64,000 bases of DNA from Paraburkholderia bryophila (GCF_003269035.1 NZ_QLTK01000002.1:248001-312000), one strand, 5' to 3'; shown: positions 49,765-60,085, counted from the first letter of the stretch. Made by a program: numbers and translations. Notes: a model not told the origin generated them from the letters alone.

Positions 49765-51020
49765 GATTACATGGTTTTTTGATTGGACAAACCGAGACTT
49801 TGCTGGCTGAAGTCTTGAAACTCACCGGCCCGGCCGATGCCACCACCAGCCGCTTTTTCCGCGCCCATCCGAAGCTCGGGCACGGCGAGCGCGGCGTGAT
49901 CGCGGAAGCGGTGTTCGCGGTGCTGCGTCGCCGGATGGAATTCGCCCATCTGGCGGAAAGCGGCGCCGGCAGCCCGGCCCGCCGGATGGCTTTGCTCGGC
50001 CTGATGCAGACGGCGGGGCGTAATGCCCTCAAGCCGTTCGTGACGGAACAGGAATTGAGCTGGCTCGAACACGTCTCGAAGATCGACCCGGAAAGCCTGC
50101 CGTTGCGGATTCGCCTGAACCTGCCCGACTGGATCTATCAGGCACTGGCCAAGCGTTTCGAGGCCGCCGAACTGGCGCAACTGGCCGCCGCGCTGAACTA
50201 TCCGGCACCGCTGGACCTGCGCGCGAATCCGATCAAGGCGAGCCGCGAAGACGTGCTGAACGCGCTGTCGAAGGCGGGCATCGAGGCCGGCGAAACACCG
50301 TTCGCGCCGTTCGGCGTGCGGGTGGTCGGCAAACCGCCGCTCACCAAGCTCGACGCGTTCCAGCACGGCTGGGTCGAAGTGCAGGACGAAGGCAGCCAGT
50401 TGCTGTGTTCGCTGGTCGCGCCCAAGCGCGGCGAGATGATCGTCGACTTCTGCGCGGGCGCGGGCGGCAAGACGCTGGCGCTCGGCGCGGCGATGCGCTC
50501 CACCGGCCGTTTGTACGCGTTCGACATCTCCGAACGGCGTCTCGCCAAGCTCAAGCCGCGCCTTGCGCGCAGCGGGCTGTCGAACGTGAATCCGGTGCTG
50601 ATCGATAGCGAACACGACGCCAAGATCAAGCGTCTGGCCGGCAAGATCGACCGCGTGCTGGTCGACGCGCCGTGCAGCGGGCTGGGCACGCTGCGCCGTA
50701 ACCCTGACTTGAAGTGGCGTCAGTCGCCGGAATCGGTGGCCGAGCTGGCGCCGAAGCAGTTGTCGATTCTGGCGAGCGCTTCGCGTCTGGTGAAGAAGGG
50801 CGGCCGCCTCGTCTACGCGACCTGCTCGATTCTGGAAGCGGAAAACGAAGCGGTGGTGCAGCAGTTCCTCGCCGACCATCCGGACTTCGCGCTGGTGCCC
50901 GCGCGCGACGTGCTGGCCGAGCAGCGTATCGAGCTGGAAATGGGCGACTACCTGTCGCTGTGGCCGCACCGCCACGCAACCGACGGCTTCTTCGCCGCCG
51001 TGCTGGAACGCCAGAGCTAA
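49761..51020 (+). CDS. RsmB/NOP-family RNA (cytosine-5) methyltransferase
   Basis: 419 aa from the ATG at 49761. SAM-dependent m5C methyltransferase of rRNA or tRNA. SAM-binding motif I is VDFCAGAGGKTLALGA; motif IV VDAPCSGLGTLRRNPDLKW and motif VI YATCSILEAENEAVV carry the two family Cys. The first ~150 residues are helical but do not clearly match the NusB-like domain of true RsmB/Sun, and a separate sun gene usually exists in these bacteria, so I leave the symbol blank. Translationally coupled to purN. Confidence 0.92.
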   Translation: MRLHGFLIGQTETLLAEVLKLTGPADATTSRFFRAHPKLGHGERGVIAEAVFAVLRRRMEFAHLAESGAGSPARRMALLGLMQTAGRNALKPFVTEQELSWLEHVSKIDPESLPLRIRLNLPDWIYQALAKRFEAAELAQLAAALNYPAPLDLRANPIKASREDVLNALSKAGIEAGETPFAPFGVRVVGKPPLTKLDAFQHGWVEVQDEGSQLLCSLVAPKRGEMIVDFCAGAGGKTLALGAAMRSTGRLYAFDISERRLAKLKPRLARSGLSNVNPVLIDSEHDAKIKRLAGKIDRVLVDAPCSGLGTLRRNPDLKWRQSPESVAELAPKQLSILASASRLVKKGGRLVYATCSILEAENEAVVQQFLADHPDFALVPARDVLAEQRIELEMGDYLSLWPHRHATDGFFAAVLERQS

Positions 51021-51099
51021 GCAACGCGACAGGCTTTTTTGCCGGCGTACCGTGGGTTAAGTAGTGGACCCGCGGCACGCCGGCGATTTCGGCGACATC

Positions 51100-52455
51100 A
51101 TGCAAAACCGTATTTTTTCTCATATGTTCGGCGACCTCGCGCGCGACTTCGGCCAGCCCGTCATGCTCTGGCAGGTCGGCGTTCTGCTGGGCACGCTCGC
51201 GCTCGCGTGGCTGCTCGCGCGCCTGTTGCGGCGCACGCTCGATCTGCGCCGGCAAACGCGTTACCAGACGCTGCGTTTCGGCGCGGAAAGCCTGAACCGC
51301 GCGTTTTTCCCGCTGATCGGCGCGGCACTCGTGTGGCTCGCGCGCACGCTCGCCGGGCCGTTCATGCATACGGCACTGCTCGATCTGGCGTTGGTGCCGC
51401 TGTTCGGCATCGGACTGATCTACATTGTGTTTTTCATCGCGCGGCGGGTTTTCAGTCACGACGGCGTGACGCATCCGTGGCTGTTCCTGGTCGAAAAACT
51501 GGTTTCGCTGGTGGTCTGGCTCGCCATGGTGCTGACCGTGATGGGCATTCAGGACGACGTGATCGCGTGGATGGGCAGCGTCCATTTCCGTGTCGCCAAT
51601 GCGCACATGACGCTGCTGTCGCTCACCACGGGCCTGCTGTGGGTCTGCGTGACGATGATCGTCGCGATGTGGCTCGGCTCCACGTTCGAGGATCGCCTGA
51701 TCCGCTCGACCACGCTCGACGCGAATCTGAAGGTGGTGGTGGCGCGTGTCGGCCGGGCCGCGTTGATGCTGGCGGCGATTCTGATCAGCCTGTCGCTGGT
51801 CGGCATCGACATTACCGTGCTCGGCGTGTTCGGTGGCGCGTTGGGCGTCGGGCTGGGGTTCGGGCTGCAGAAGATCGCCAGCAACTACGTGTCGGGCTTC
51901 ATCATCCTGATCGACCGCTCGCTGCGGATCGGCGACACGATCAACGTGAGCGGCCTGCAGGGCATGGTCACGCAGATCCGCACGCGCTACACCGTGGTGC
52001 GTGGGCTCGACGGCATCGAAACGCTGATTCCGAACGAAAAACTGATCACGGACGTGGTGCAGAATCAGTCGTCTTTCCTGACGCGCGGGTATGCGAAGGT
52101 GGCTGTGCAGGTCGCGTATACGTCTGACGTCGAGCAGGCCATGGGCCTGCTCGTGCAAGCGGCCGAAGGTGTGCCGCGCGTATTGAAGGAGCCTGCGCCC
52201 ACGCCGTATCTGGCGAGCTTCGGCACCGACGGTATCAATCTCGAACTGGGCTTCTGGATCGAAGACGCGGCGACCGGCACGGCAAGCGTGCGCTCAGCCG
52301 TGAACCGCAATATCTGGCGTCTGTTCTCGGAGCACGACATCTCGATTCCGTTCGCGCAACGCGAAGTGCGAATCGTGGGCAATGTCAGTGCGGCCATGCC
52401 GCAACCGGTAACAATGACTGCTCCAGCGGCCAATCAGGCGGACGCCGCCCTCTGA
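51100..52455 (+). CDS. MscS-family mechanosensitive channel
   Basis: 451 aa from the ATG at 51100; a GTG at 51064 would add 12 residues. Inner membrane channel that opens on membrane tension to release solutes. Several transmembrane segments (~15-215) precede the pore helix and beta domain: VGIDITVLGVFGGALGVGLGFGLQKIASNYVSGFIILIDRSLRIGDTI is the standard TM3/upper vestibule signature. The membrane part is longer than E. coli MscS (extra N-terminal helices). A terminator follows directly. Confidence 0.94.
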   Translation: MQNRIFSHMFGDLARDFGQPVMLWQVGVLLGTLALAWLLARLLRRTLDLRRQTRYQTLRFGAESLNRAFFPLIGAALVWLARTLAGPFMHTALLDLALVPLFGIGLIYIVFFIARRVFSHDGVTHPWLFLVEKLVSLVVWLAMVLTVMGIQDDVIAWMGSVHFRVANAHMTLLSLTTGLLWVCVTMIVAMWLGSTFEDRLIRSTTLDANLKVVVARVGRAALMLAAILISLSLVGIDITVLGVFGGALGVGLGFGLQKIASNYVSGFIILIDRSLRIGDTINVSGLQGMVTQIRTRYTVVRGLDGIETLIPNEKLITDVVQNQSSFLTRGYAKVAVQVAYTSDVEQAMGLLVQAAEGVPRVLKEPAPTPYLASFGTDGINLELGFWIEDAATGTASVRSAVNRNIWRLFSEHDISIPFAQREVRIVGNVSAAMPQPVTMTAPAANQADAAL

Positions 52456-52469
52456 CGGTGTTTAGAACC

Positions 52470-52503
52470 CGCCGACAGCGGTAAAAACCCTGTCGGCGTT
52501 TTC
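52470..52503 (+). terminator. Terminator after the MscS gene
   Basis: Stem CGCCGACAG / CTGTCGGCG with an 11-nt loop, followed by TTTT. Confidence 0.75.
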
Positions 52504-52546
52504 CATCCCATTGATATCCCACAAAAAATCCCCATTTGTTACAAAC

Positions 52547-52569
52547 ACTTGGAACGGTTCAAGTAGAAT
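52547..52569 (+). promoter_or_regulatory. Imperfect inverted repeat over the desaturase promoter region
   Basis: ACTTGGAACGGTTCAAGT (52547-52564) pairs at 7 of 9 positions and is followed directly by TAGAAT (52564-52569), a good -10 hexamer. A regulator bound here would block the desaturase promoter. Confidence 0.4.
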
Positions 52570-52656
52570 GACGTCCAATCCAGTTGTATGCTTTCACTTT
52601 CTTGACATGCGCATGTTGCGTGTGTCTCGTGTCTCTCGTTCCACAGGTAAATTGCC

Positions 52657-53853
52657 TTGTTGAATTCCTTGCTCGATTTCCTTGCCCACGGTCTGCTGCA
52701 CTTCTCGTGGTGGCAACTCGTGCTGTACACGCTGATCGCGACGCACATCACGATTATCGGCGTGACGGTCTATCTGCATCGCTGCCAGGCGCACCGCGCG
52801 CTGGAGCTGCATCCGGTCGTCAGTCATTTTTTCCGTTTCTGGCTGTGGATGACCACGGGCATGTTGACCGGCCAATGGGCCGCGATTCACCGTAAGCACC
52901 ACGCCAAGTGCGAGACCGAAGAAGATCCGCACAGCCCGCAAACGCGTGGCATCTGGAAGGTGTTGCTCGAAGGCGCGGAGTTGTACCGCACCGAGGCAAA
53001 GAACGAAGAAACCATGCGCAAGTTCAGTCACGGCACGCCGAACGACTGGATGGAACGCAACGTCTACACGAAGTACCCGATCCTCGGCGTCAGCCTGATG
53101 ATGGTGCTGAACATCGCGCTGTTCGGCGTGGCCGGCCTGACCATCTGGGCTGTGCAGATGGTGTGGATTCCGTTCTGGGCTGCCGGCGTGGTCAATGGCC
53201 TTGCGCACTTCTGGGGCTATCGCAACTTCAATTCGTCGGATGCGAGCACCAACATCTTCCCGTGGGGCATCATCATCGGCGGCGAAGAGCTGCATAACAA
53301 TCACCACACGTATGCGACGTCGGCCAAGCTGTCGAACAAGTGGTACGAGTTCGATATCGGCTGGATGTACATCCGCATCATGTCGGCGTTCCGTCTTGCC
53401 AAGGTGAAGAAGGTCGCGCCGACGCCGCGCTTGACCACCGGCAAGCTGGTGCTCGATCAGGACACGCTGCAGGCTGTGTTGGCGAACCGATACGAAGTCA
53501 TGGCGCGTTACGGCAAGGCGCTCAAGCGCGCCTATCGCCAGGAATTGGCTCATCTGAAAGAGGTCGGCGCGCGCGAGAAGTATCAGGTCATGCGCGGTGC
53601 CCGCAGCTGGTTCCACAAGGAAGAAGCCGGTCTGAACGAGCCGCAGAAGCGTCAATTGCCGCAAATCTTCGCGAACAGTCAGAAGCTGAAGACCTACATC
53701 GACATGCGCAATGAACTCGCGGCTATGTGGGAGCGCTCCAATGCGTCGCGCGACCAGTTGCTGGTTCAGTTGCAGGACTGGTGCCATCGTGCTGAGCAGA
53801 GTGGCATCAAGGCGCTGCAGGAATTTGCCTTGCGACTGCGTCGTTATGCCTGA
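52657..53853 (+). CDS. Acyl-CoA / acyl-lipid desaturase (Delta-9 type)
   Basis: 398 aa; the start is taken as TTG at 52657 (TTG at 52660 is equally possible). Membrane diiron desaturase that makes unsaturated fatty acyl chains. The three His boxes are H41RCQAH46, H78RKHH82 and H213NNHH217, with HFWGYRNF between boxes two and three. Four transmembrane segments lie within the first ~180 residues. A ~150-residue C-terminal helical, charged extension (from ~240, LKRAYRQELAHLKEVGAREK) is unusual in length for the family. Regulation by a fatty-acid-responsive repressor is suggested by the upstream inverted repeat. Confidence 0.93.
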   Translation: MLNSLLDFLAHGLLHFSWWQLVLYTLIATHITIIGVTVYLHRCQAHRALELHPVVSHFFRFWLWMTTGMLTGQWAAIHRKHHAKCETEEDPHSPQTRGIWKVLLEGAELYRTEAKNEETMRKFSHGTPNDWMERNVYTKYPILGVSLMMVLNIALFGVAGLTIWAVQMVWIPFWAAGVVNGLAHFWGYRNFNSSDASTNIFPWGIIIGGEELHNNHHTYATSAKLSNKWYEFDIGWMYIRIMSAFRLAKVKKVAPTPRLTTGKLVLDQDTLQAVLANRYEVMARYGKALKRAYRQELAHLKEVGAREKYQVMRGARSWFHKEEAGLNEPQKRQLPQIFANSQKLKTYIDMRNELAAMWERSNASRDQLLVQLQDWCHRAEQSGIKALQEFALRLRRYA

Positions 53854-53884
53854 TTCCGAAATCCATTAAAATCTTGTTACGTCA

Positions 53885-53917
53885 CAAAACCCCGCGTTGG
53901 CGGGGTTTTGCTTTTTG
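53885..53917 (+). terminator. Terminator of the desaturase gene
   Basis: Stem CAAAACCCCGC / GCGGGGTTTTG with loop gttg, then CTTTTT. Confidence 0.9.
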
Positions 53918-53983
53918 GGCCGCGGAAACTGCAACGACACGTCGTTGACCGTCCGCGGCGGCAGAGCGAGGGCAGAGGAGATC

Positions 53984-55123
53984 ATGGATCAGCAGGCGAT
54001 CAGGACCGTCGAATACGATCGGCCGCAAGCGCAGGGCATGACCTGCGGAATCGGGCAGGCTTGGGCGAAGGTGCCCGACACGCCCTCAGCGCAGGAAAAA
54101 GCGGCGTTGAAGACAAGCATTCGCGCGTTGCTTGAGCGCGAGAAAGCGGTGCTCGTCGCACATTACTACGTCGACGCGGAGTTGCAGGAACTCGCCGATG
54201 AGACCGGCGGCTGCGTGGCCGATTCGCTGGAAATGGCGCGTTTCGGCCGCGATCATGATGCGCAGACGCTGGTGGTGGCGGGGGTGCGCTTCATGGGCGA
54301 GACGGCCAAAATTCTGAGCCCCGACAAGCGCATCCTGATGCCCGATCTCGACGCGACCTGCTCGCTCGATCTGGGGTGCCCGGTGGACGATTTTTCGGCG
54401 TTCTGCGACGCGCATCCTGACCGCACGGTCGTCGTGTACGCGAATACCAGCGCGGCGGTGAAGGCGCGCGCGGACTGGATGGTGACGTCGTCGATCGGTC
54501 TGGAGATCGTCGCCGATCTGCATGCGCGCGGCGAAAAGATCATCTGGGCGCCGGACCGGCACCTCGGCAGCTACATCCAGAGCAAGACCGGCGCGGACAT
54601 GTTGCTGTGGCAAGGCTCGTGTCTCGTGCACGACGAATTCAAAGGCATCGAACTCGACCTGCTGCGCGCGGAGTATCCGGGCGCGAAAGTGCTGGTGCAT
54701 CCGGAGTCGCCGGCTAACGTGGTCGCGCAAGCAGACGTGGTGGGGTCGACCACGCAATTGATCGACGCCGCGCAAAAACTCGATGCCACGCATTTCATCG
54801 TCGCGACCGATCTCGGCATTTTGCACAAGATGCAACTCGCCGCGCCCGGCAAGACCCTGATTGCCGCGCCCACGGCCGGCAACAGCGCGACCTGCAAGAG
54901 TTGCGCGCATTGCCCGTGGATGGCAATGAATGGCCTCGCGAATCTGGCCGACGTGCTGGAGCGCGGGCATAACGAGATTTTCGTCGACCGTGCGATCGGC
55001 GAGCGGGCGCGTCTGCCGATCGACCGGATGCTGGACTTCGCCGCGCGTCAGAAAAAGCGCGTGCAGGCAAGTGGCGATCTCGCGCGCGACGCGCAACTGT
55101 ATTCGAATGTGGGAGCAGCGTGA
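53984..55123 (+). CDS. nadA: Quinolinate synthase A
   Basis: 379 aa from the ATG at 53984 (GAGGAG before it). 4Fe-4S enzyme that condenses iminoaspartate and dihydroxyacetone phosphate to quinolinate. Cluster cysteines: TCSLDLGCP region (~125), the Cys in [13 protein letters not shown], and CKSCAHCPW near residue 305. Substrate block [26 protein letters not shown]. The stop codon is shared with the nadC start (TGATG). Confidence 0.97.
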   Translation: MDQQAIRTVEYDRPQAQGMTCGIGQAWAKVPDTPSAQEKAALKTSIRALLEREKAVLVAHYYVDAELQELADETGGCVADSLEMARFGRDHDAQTLVVAGVRFMGETAKILSPDKRILMPDLDATCSLDLGCPVDDFSAFCDAHPDRTVVVYANTSAAVKARADWMVTSSIGLEIVADLHARGEKIIWAPDRHLGSYIQSKTGADMLLWQGSCLVHDEFKGIELDLLRAEYPGAKVLVHPESPANVVAQADVVGSTTQLIDAAQKLDATHFIVATDLGILHKMQLAAPGKTLIAAPTAGNSATCKSCAHCPWMAMNGLANLADVLERGHNEIFVDRAIGERARLPIDRMLDFAARQKKRVQASGDLARDAQLYSNVGAA

Positions 55124-56034
55124 TGGGGGCGGTTGAGGGCATGATCGAGCGCGATCCGGGTGAGGCGGTGTCGCCGCTGTTTGCTGAAATTCACGAGCAA
55201 TACGGCGCGGCGTTCGACGCGGCGCTCGCACGCAACGTTGCCGATGCGCTGGCGGAAGACGTCGGCACAGGCGATCAGACTGGACGCCTGGTGCCCGCGG
55301 ACGAGATCCGCAACGCGCGCATTATCGTGCGCGAAGATGCCGTGCTGTGCGGCGTGCCATGGTTCAACGCGGTGATGCACGCGGTGGATGCCCGCATCGA
55401 AGTGCGATGGTTCTACCGCGAGGGTGACCGTATGAAAGCCGACACGCCGGTTTGCGAACTGCGCGGACCGGTGCGCGCGTTGTTGACGGCCGAACGCAAC
55501 GCGCTGAACTTTTTGCAATTGCTGTCTGGCGTGGCGAGCGCAACGCGCCGTTATGTCGACGCAATCGCGCACACGCGAACGCGCATTCTGGACACCCGCA
55601 AGACGCTGCCCGGCTTGCGGCTCGCGCAGAAATACGCGGTGCGTGTGGGTGGCGGCGCGAATCAGCGGCTCGCACTGTACGACGGCATTCTGATCAAGGA
55701 AAACCACATTGCCGCAGCCGGCGGCGTGGGCGCGGCAATGGACGCGGCGCTTGCGTTGAACGCGGGCATCTCCATCCAGATCGAGGTCGAGACCCTCGAG
55801 CAGCTGGAAGCGGCATTGGCGCATCGCGCACAATCCGTTCTGCTGGACAACTTCTCGTTCGACGCAATGCGCGAGGCGGTTCGCGTGACGGCTGGACGAG
55901 CGGTGCTGGAAGTGTCGGGCGGCGTGAACTTCGACACGGTACAGACGATTGCGGAGACGGGTGTCGACCGGGTGTCGATCGGCGCGCTGACTAAAGACGT
56001 CCGCGCAACCGACTACTCGATGCGGATTGTTTGA
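55123..56034 (+). CDS. nadC: Nicotinate-nucleotide pyrophosphorylase (quinolinate PRTase)
   Basis: 303 aa from the ATG at 55123; a GTG at 55120 or an ATG at 55141 are alternatives. Converts quinolinate and PRPP to nicotinate mononucleotide, CO2 and pyrophosphate. Landmarks: LAEDVGTGDQTG, LNFLQLLSGVASATRRYVD, TRKTLPGLRLAQKYAVRVGG, ILIKENHI and the EVSGGVN end. Coupled to nadA. Confidence 0.97.
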   Translation: MGAVEGMIERDPGEAVSPLFAEIHEQYGAAFDAALARNVADALAEDVGTGDQTGRLVPADEIRNARIIVREDAVLCGVPWFNAVMHAVDARIEVRWFYREGDRMKADTPVCELRGPVRALLTAERNALNFLQLLSGVASATRRYVDAIAHTRTRILDTRKTLPGLRLAQKYAVRVGGGANQRLALYDGILIKENHIAAAGGVGAAMDAALALNAGISIQIEVETLEQLEAALAHRAQSVLLDNFSFDAMREAVRVTAGRAVLEVSGGVNFDTVQTIAETGVDRVSIGALTKDVRATDYSMRIV

Positions 56035-56072
56035 GACAAGTGCTTACGCGTTGAAGCGTCTGCTGTGCCAGA

Positions 56073-56116
56073 GAAAAGGCCATCGCCAGTGTGCTCACCG
56101 GCGATGGCCTTTTCGT
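56073..56116. terminator. Bidirectional terminator between nadC and nadB
   Basis: Perfect 15-bp stem GAAAAGGCCATCGCC / GGCGATGGCCTTTTC around a 12-nt loop, serving both convergent genes. Confidence 0.9.
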
Positions 56117-56132
56117 TTCGACTCTCGTTCAA

Positions 56133-57731
56133 TCACACGTTGCGGTTGCGCACGTGCTCCGGCGATAGAACTGACGGCAACGCCTTCGGCAATGTGGCGG
56201 GCCAGTCGCGGCTGAAATGCAGGCCGCGACTCTCGCGCCGCGACCGCGCGCCTTCCACGATAAGCGAGCCCACATCCACCAGGTTGCGCAGCTCGAGCAG
56301 GTCGCGGCTGACCTTGAAGTTCGCGTAGTACTCGTGGATTTCGTCGCGAAGCAGCGCGAGCCGATGTTTGGCGCGCATCAGGCGCTTGTCGGTGCGCACA
56401 ATCCCGACGTAATTCCACATCAGCCGGCGTAGTTCGTCCCAGTTGTGTGCGACCACCACTTCCTCATCCGGATCGGAGACGCGGCTCTCGTCCCAGTCGG
56501 GCAGCGGCGCATGGACGGCGGCGCTGAAGCCCTCGGCCTCGATAGCCTGCGCGGCGGAGCGCCCGATCACGAGGCACTCGAGCAGCGAATTGCTGGCCAG
56601 CCGGTTCGCTCCGTGCAGCCCCGTGCAGGACGTTTCGCCGACCGCATACAGGCCCTCGAGATCGGTGCGGCCCGCCAGATCCGTCACGACGCCGCCGCAT
56701 GTGTAGTGCGCGGCCGGCACGACCGGAATTCCTTCTTTGGTGATATCGATGCCGAATTCCAGGCAGCGCGCCAGGATCGTCGGGAAATGCTCGCGCAGAA
56801 ATTCAGGCGATTGATGGCTGATGTCGAGATACACACAATCGATGCCGCGCTTCTTGATTTCGAAGTCGATCGCACGCGCGACGATATCGCGTGGCGCGAG
56901 TTCGGCGCGCTCGTCGTGGTTCGGCATGAAGCGGGTGCCGTCCGGCAGCTTCAGAATGCCGCCTTCGCCGCGCACGGCCTCCGAGATCAGGAACGACTTC
57001 GCGTAGGGATGGAACAGACAGGTCGGATGGAACTGGATGAATTCCATATTCGACACGCGGCAGCCCGCGCGCCACGCCATCGCGATGCCGTCGCCCGTCG
57101 CGGTATCGGGGTTCGTCGTGTACAGGTAGACCTTGCCGGCGCCGCCGGTGGCGAGCACGGTGTGCGGCGCTTCGATCGTGACGGTGCGTCCGCTCTGCAG
57201 ATCGAGCGCGTACAGGCCGTGACACCGACGACCCGGCAAGCCGAGGCGGTCGGAGGTGATCAGATCGATCGCGTAGTGATCTTCGAGCAGCGTGATGTTC
57301 GGGTGATGGCGCACGCGCTCGCTGAGCGTGGCGACCACGGCGTGACCGGTTGCGTCCGCGGCGTGAATGATGCGCCGATGGCTATGGCCGCCTTCGCGCG
57401 TCAAATGAAAGCCGAGTTCCGCGGCGTCGTCTTTGGTGAACGGGACACCTTGCTCGATCAGCCATTCGATCGCGGCACGCCCGTGTTCGACGATAAAGCG
57501 TGTCGCCGCTTCGTCGCACAAGCCGCCGCCGGCAATCAGCGTATCGCGCACGTGGTTTTCGATGCTGTCTGCCGAGTCCAGCACGGCGGCGATGCCGCCT
57601 TGCGCCCAATCGCTCGCGCCTTCGGTCATCGATCGCTTGGCGACCACCGCAACCCGCCGCGTCTCGGCGAGATTGAGCGCGACGCTCAAACCAGCCAGAC
57701 CGCTACCGACAATCGCCACATCGAATTCCAT
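56133..57731 (-). CDS. nadB: L-aspartate oxidase
   Basis: 532 aa from the ATG at 57731: AGGAG lies nine bases upstream, while the ATG at 57740 would abut the ribosome site. FAD enzyme making iminoaspartate, the substrate of NadA. FAD-binding start [19 protein letters not shown]; substrate blocks [14 protein letters not shown] and HTCGGVV-type [28 protein letters not shown]-terminal helical domain with the [13 protein letters not shown] block. Converges on nadA-nadC, so all three de novo NAD genes are together. Confidence 0.97.
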   Translation of the reverse strand: MEFDVAIVGSGLAGLSVALNLAETRRVAVVAKRSMTEGASDWAQGGIAAVLDSADSIENHVRDTLIAGGGLCDEAATRFIVEHGRAAIEWLIEQGVPFTKDDAAELGFHLTREGGHSHRRIIHAADATGHAVVATLSERVRHHPNITLLEDHYAIDLITSDRLGLPGRRCHGLYALDLQSGRTVTIEAPHTVLATGGAGKVYLYTTNPDTATGDGIAMAWRAGCRVSNMEFIQFHPTCLFHPYAKSFLISEAVRGEGGILKLPDGTRFMPNHDERAELAPRDIVARAIDFEIKKRGIDCVYLDISHQSPEFLREHFPTILARCLEFGIDITKEGIPVVPAAHYTCGGVVTDLAGRTDLEGLYAVGETSCTGLHGANRLASNSLLECLVIGRSAAQAIEAEGFSAAVHAPLPDWDESRVSDPDEEVVVAHNWDELRRLMWNYVGIVRTDKRLMRAKHRLALLRDEIHEYYANFKVSRDLLELRNLVDVGSLIVEGARSRRESRGLHFSRDWPATLPKALPSVLSPEHVRNRNV

Positions 57732-57923
57732 TGCCCGCATCTCCTACTGTCGTTTTGCCATGACGGCGAAACATTCGTTCGCCGCTAAAACGAGAAAGGA
57801 TACGCGTCGCGATGGAGTAGGGAAAGCTAGCCGAACGGGTTAGGACTATCTCAGTGCGCGAATGGAATGCGGTGGCGTGGTCGCTGAGATTGGAGCAGTG
57901 GAAAACAGGCCCGTAGAAAACAA

Positions 57924-57954
57924 AAAAGCCTCGCATGAATGCGAGGCTTTTTGC
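57924..57954. terminator. Terminator of rpmB-rpmG
   Basis: Stem AAAAGCCTCGCA / TGCGAGGCTTTT, loop tgaa, T-runs in both directions. Confidence 0.9.
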
Positions 57955-57980
57955 GCCTGTCTTTGCCTTCGTCAGGCGGA

Positions 57981-58005
57981 AACCAAGATTTATTTAATCT
58001 TGGTT
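57981..58005. repeat. 10-bp hairpin overlapping the rpmG stop codon
   Basis: AACCAAGATT - tattt - AATCTTGGTT, perfect stem. The rpmG stop codon (57990-57992) lies at the edge of the loop. Confidence 0.85.
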
Positions 58006-58157
58006 TCCTTGTAGTCAACGTGCTTACGGACGACCGGATCAAATTTCTTGATCAGCATCTTTTCCGGCATGTTGCGTTTGTTCTTCGTGGTCGTGTAGAA
58101 GTGACCCGTGCCTGCGGTCGATTCCAGCTTGATCTTGTCGCGTGCGCCTTTCGCCAT
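57990..58157 (-). CDS. rpmG: Ribosomal protein L33
   Basis: 55 aa, from the ATG at 58157 to a TAA at 57990. Sequence starts [20 protein letters not shown], then [20 protein letters not shown] and ends [13 protein letters not shown]. Lacks the zinc CXXC pairs, so it is the C- (zinc-free) form. Component of the 50S subunit near the E site. Ten bases after rpmB in the same transcript. Confidence 0.97.
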   Translation of the reverse strand: MAKGARDKIKLESTAGTGHFYTTTKNKRNMPEKMLIKKFDPVVRKHVDYKETKIK

Positions 58158-58167
58158 GACTTACTCC

Positions 58168-58401
58168 TTAGGCTTGGCCGCGTGCGCGCAGATCTGCGAG
58201 CACAGCGTCAATACCGTTTTTGTCGATCAGGCGCAGGCCGGCGTTCGAAACGCGCAGACGCACCCAACGGTTTTCGCTTTCCACCCAAATACGGCGGTTT
58301 TGCAGGTTCGGCAGGAACCGGCGCTTGGTTTTGTTGTTCGCGTGGGAAACGTTGTTGCCGCTCATCGGCGCTTTCCCAGTTACTTGGCATACGCGTGCCA
58401 T
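58168..58401 (-). CDS. rpmB: Ribosomal protein L28
   Basis: 77 aa, start [20 protein letters not shown], typical of the proteobacterial protein; only one Cys remains at the N-terminus, a zinc-free form. Part of the 50S subunit. First gene of rpmB-rpmG. Confidence 0.98.
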   Translation of the reverse strand: MARVCQVTGKAPMSGNNVSHANNKTKRRFLPNLQNRRIWVESENRWVRLRVSNAGLRLIDKNGIDAVLADLRARGQA

Positions 58402-58662
58402 GAGAGCACTCCTAATACGCTAATTCTGAGTTCGAACGCCGTGAAAGTTTCCCGAAAAGAGCCACGCTTAAGTTATGAAACTAGAGGCGCTTGGTCCTTT
58501 CCGGAACGCCTCGGTGGCTTCGGAACAGGGGGTTGGAAATAGGCAAACCGGAATTATAGCGGAAAAAAAGCCGCAAAATCAAACCTTATTTGCGATGCCC
58601 GACTCCGCGCAACGCCCGTGCGGTCCAGGTTCCGGCTGGATTCGGCCGGGAGTCAAGCCCTG

Positions 58663-59427
58663 TCACGGCCAGCCGGCGCGGGCGAACGAGTAAACCTGGT
58701 CGGTGCCGATCACCAGATGATCGATCAGTTGCACGTCGATCAGCGAGAGGGTGTCACGCAGTGCGCGCGTCAGGCGGTAATCGCTCGCGCTTGGCTCGAC
58801 GACGCCGGAGGGGTGATTATGCGCGACGATCAGGCTGGCTGCATTCAAACTTAACGCGCGACGGGCGATTTCGCGCGGATACACCGCCATCCGTGTGAGC
58901 GTGCCTTGCGCACTTTTTTCGCATTTGATCAACCGATGACGGGCATCGAGATAGAGCGACATGAACACTTCCTGTTGAAGCGAGCCGATCCGCAGGCGCA
59001 GGAAATTCTCCACGGCTTCAGGCGAGTTCATCAGCGAGCGTTCGCGCATGCGGGCAACCAGCGAGCGGCGCGCCATTTCCATGATGGCCAGCAACTGGGC
59101 GATTTTCGCCGGTCCGATGCCGCGGATGCCCTCGAAGTCCGGGTAGGTTGCGTCGAGCATCGCGCGTAACGAGCCGAAGCGCTCCAGCAATGCGCGCGCG
59201 ACGCTGAACACATCGTGTCCGGGCAAGCCCGAACCCAGCACCAGCACGATCATCTCGGTGTCCGACAACACCTCTGGCCCGTGGTCGATCAGGCGTTCGC
59301 GCGGCATGTCCTGCTTCGGCCACTTGCCGCCGATAAGCCGCGGGCGTGGCCGTTTGCCGCGTGCCGCCGGCGCCGGGAGCACGGCTCGCAACGGGGTTTC
59401 GTCAATCAGGCTGGCGTAATCGGCCAT
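58663..59427 (-). CDS. radC: RadC-family JAMM-domain protein
   Basis: 254 aa. N-terminal ~30 residues basic, then a helix-hairpin-helix ([17 protein letters not shown], ~98-114), then the MPN/JAMM domain with His203, His205 and Asp216 (HNHPSG...SASDYR). The family was once linked to DNA repair; its true role is uncertain. Ribosome site GGAGG lies 11 bases before the ATG. Divergent from the FKBP-ispH operon. Confidence 0.94.
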   Translation of the reverse strand: MADYASLIDETPLRAVLPAPAARGKRPRPRLIGGKWPKQDMPRERLIDHGPEVLSDTEMIVLVLGSGLPGHDVFSVARALLERFGSLRAMLDATYPDFEGIRGIGPAKIAQLLAIMEMARRSLVARMRERSLMNSPEAVENFLRLRIGSLQQEVFMSLYLDARHRLIKCEKSAQGTLTRMAVYPREIARRALSLNAASLIVAHNHPSGVVEPSASDYRLTRALRDTLSLIDVQLIDHLVIGTDQVYSFARAGWP

Positions 59428-59627
59428 ATATAGAGAGTCCTCCGGTTCGGTTTGAGGGCGGCGCCCATGCCGCGCCGCTCTGCGACGCAGCCAAGCCAGC
59501 GCAGGCTATGTGGCTTACAATAAGCGCTTTGCGCACGGCACCTCCGACGGTTTGCCACACGCGTACTGCTGCGTCGACTGCACCCGCGGCGCACGCGTGC
59601 AGCGCGCTTCGACTGAGCGAGCATTGC

Positions 59628-60083
59628 ATGAGCATCATCGACATTTCCGAAGTGAAACCCGGTTCACACGTCACGCTTCACTACCGGCTTTCCCTTGCCG
59701 ATGGCGCCGAAGTCATCAACACGTTTACCGAGAAGCCGGCCACGCTGCTGCTCGGCGCCGGTCAACTGGCGCCGCCGCTGGAAGCTATTTTGCTGGGTTT
59801 GAAGGTGGGCCACCATTCGACCTTTCAGCTAATGCCCGGTCAGGCCTTCGGTCCTCGCAATCCGGAATTGATCCAGCGCGTGTCGCTGGCCACGCTGCGA
59901 GAAAACAGCATGATCGGTGAGGATTTTTCGCCCGGTGATCTGGTCGAATTCAACGCGCCGGGTGGCGGCCGGTACGCTGGCGTTCTGAAGGAGGTCGGCG
60001 AAACCTCGGCCCTGTTCGATTTCAACCACCCGCTTGCCGGCCAGGCGCTGGCGTTCGAAGTGAAAATCATCGGGATTTTGTAA
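59628..60083 (+). CDS. FKBP-type peptidyl-prolyl isomerase, SlpA-like
   Basis: 151 aa from the ATG at 59628; the open frame extends upstream but without similarity. FKBP domain with an inserted chaperone flap as in SlyD/Slp[78 protein letters not shown]. Isomerises Xaa-Pro bonds, cytoplasmic, lacks SlyD's His-rich tail. Two bases from ispH, the same arrangement as E. coli fkpB(slpA)-ispH. Confidence 0.93.
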   Translation: MSIIDISEVKPGSHVTLHYRLSLADGAEVINTFTEKPATLLLGAGQLAPPLEAILLGLKVGHHSTFQLMPGQAFGPRNPELIQRVSLATLRENSMIGEDFSPGDLVEFNAPGGGRYAGVLKEVGETSALFDFNHPLAGQALAFEVKIIGIL

Positions 60084-60085
60084 AC

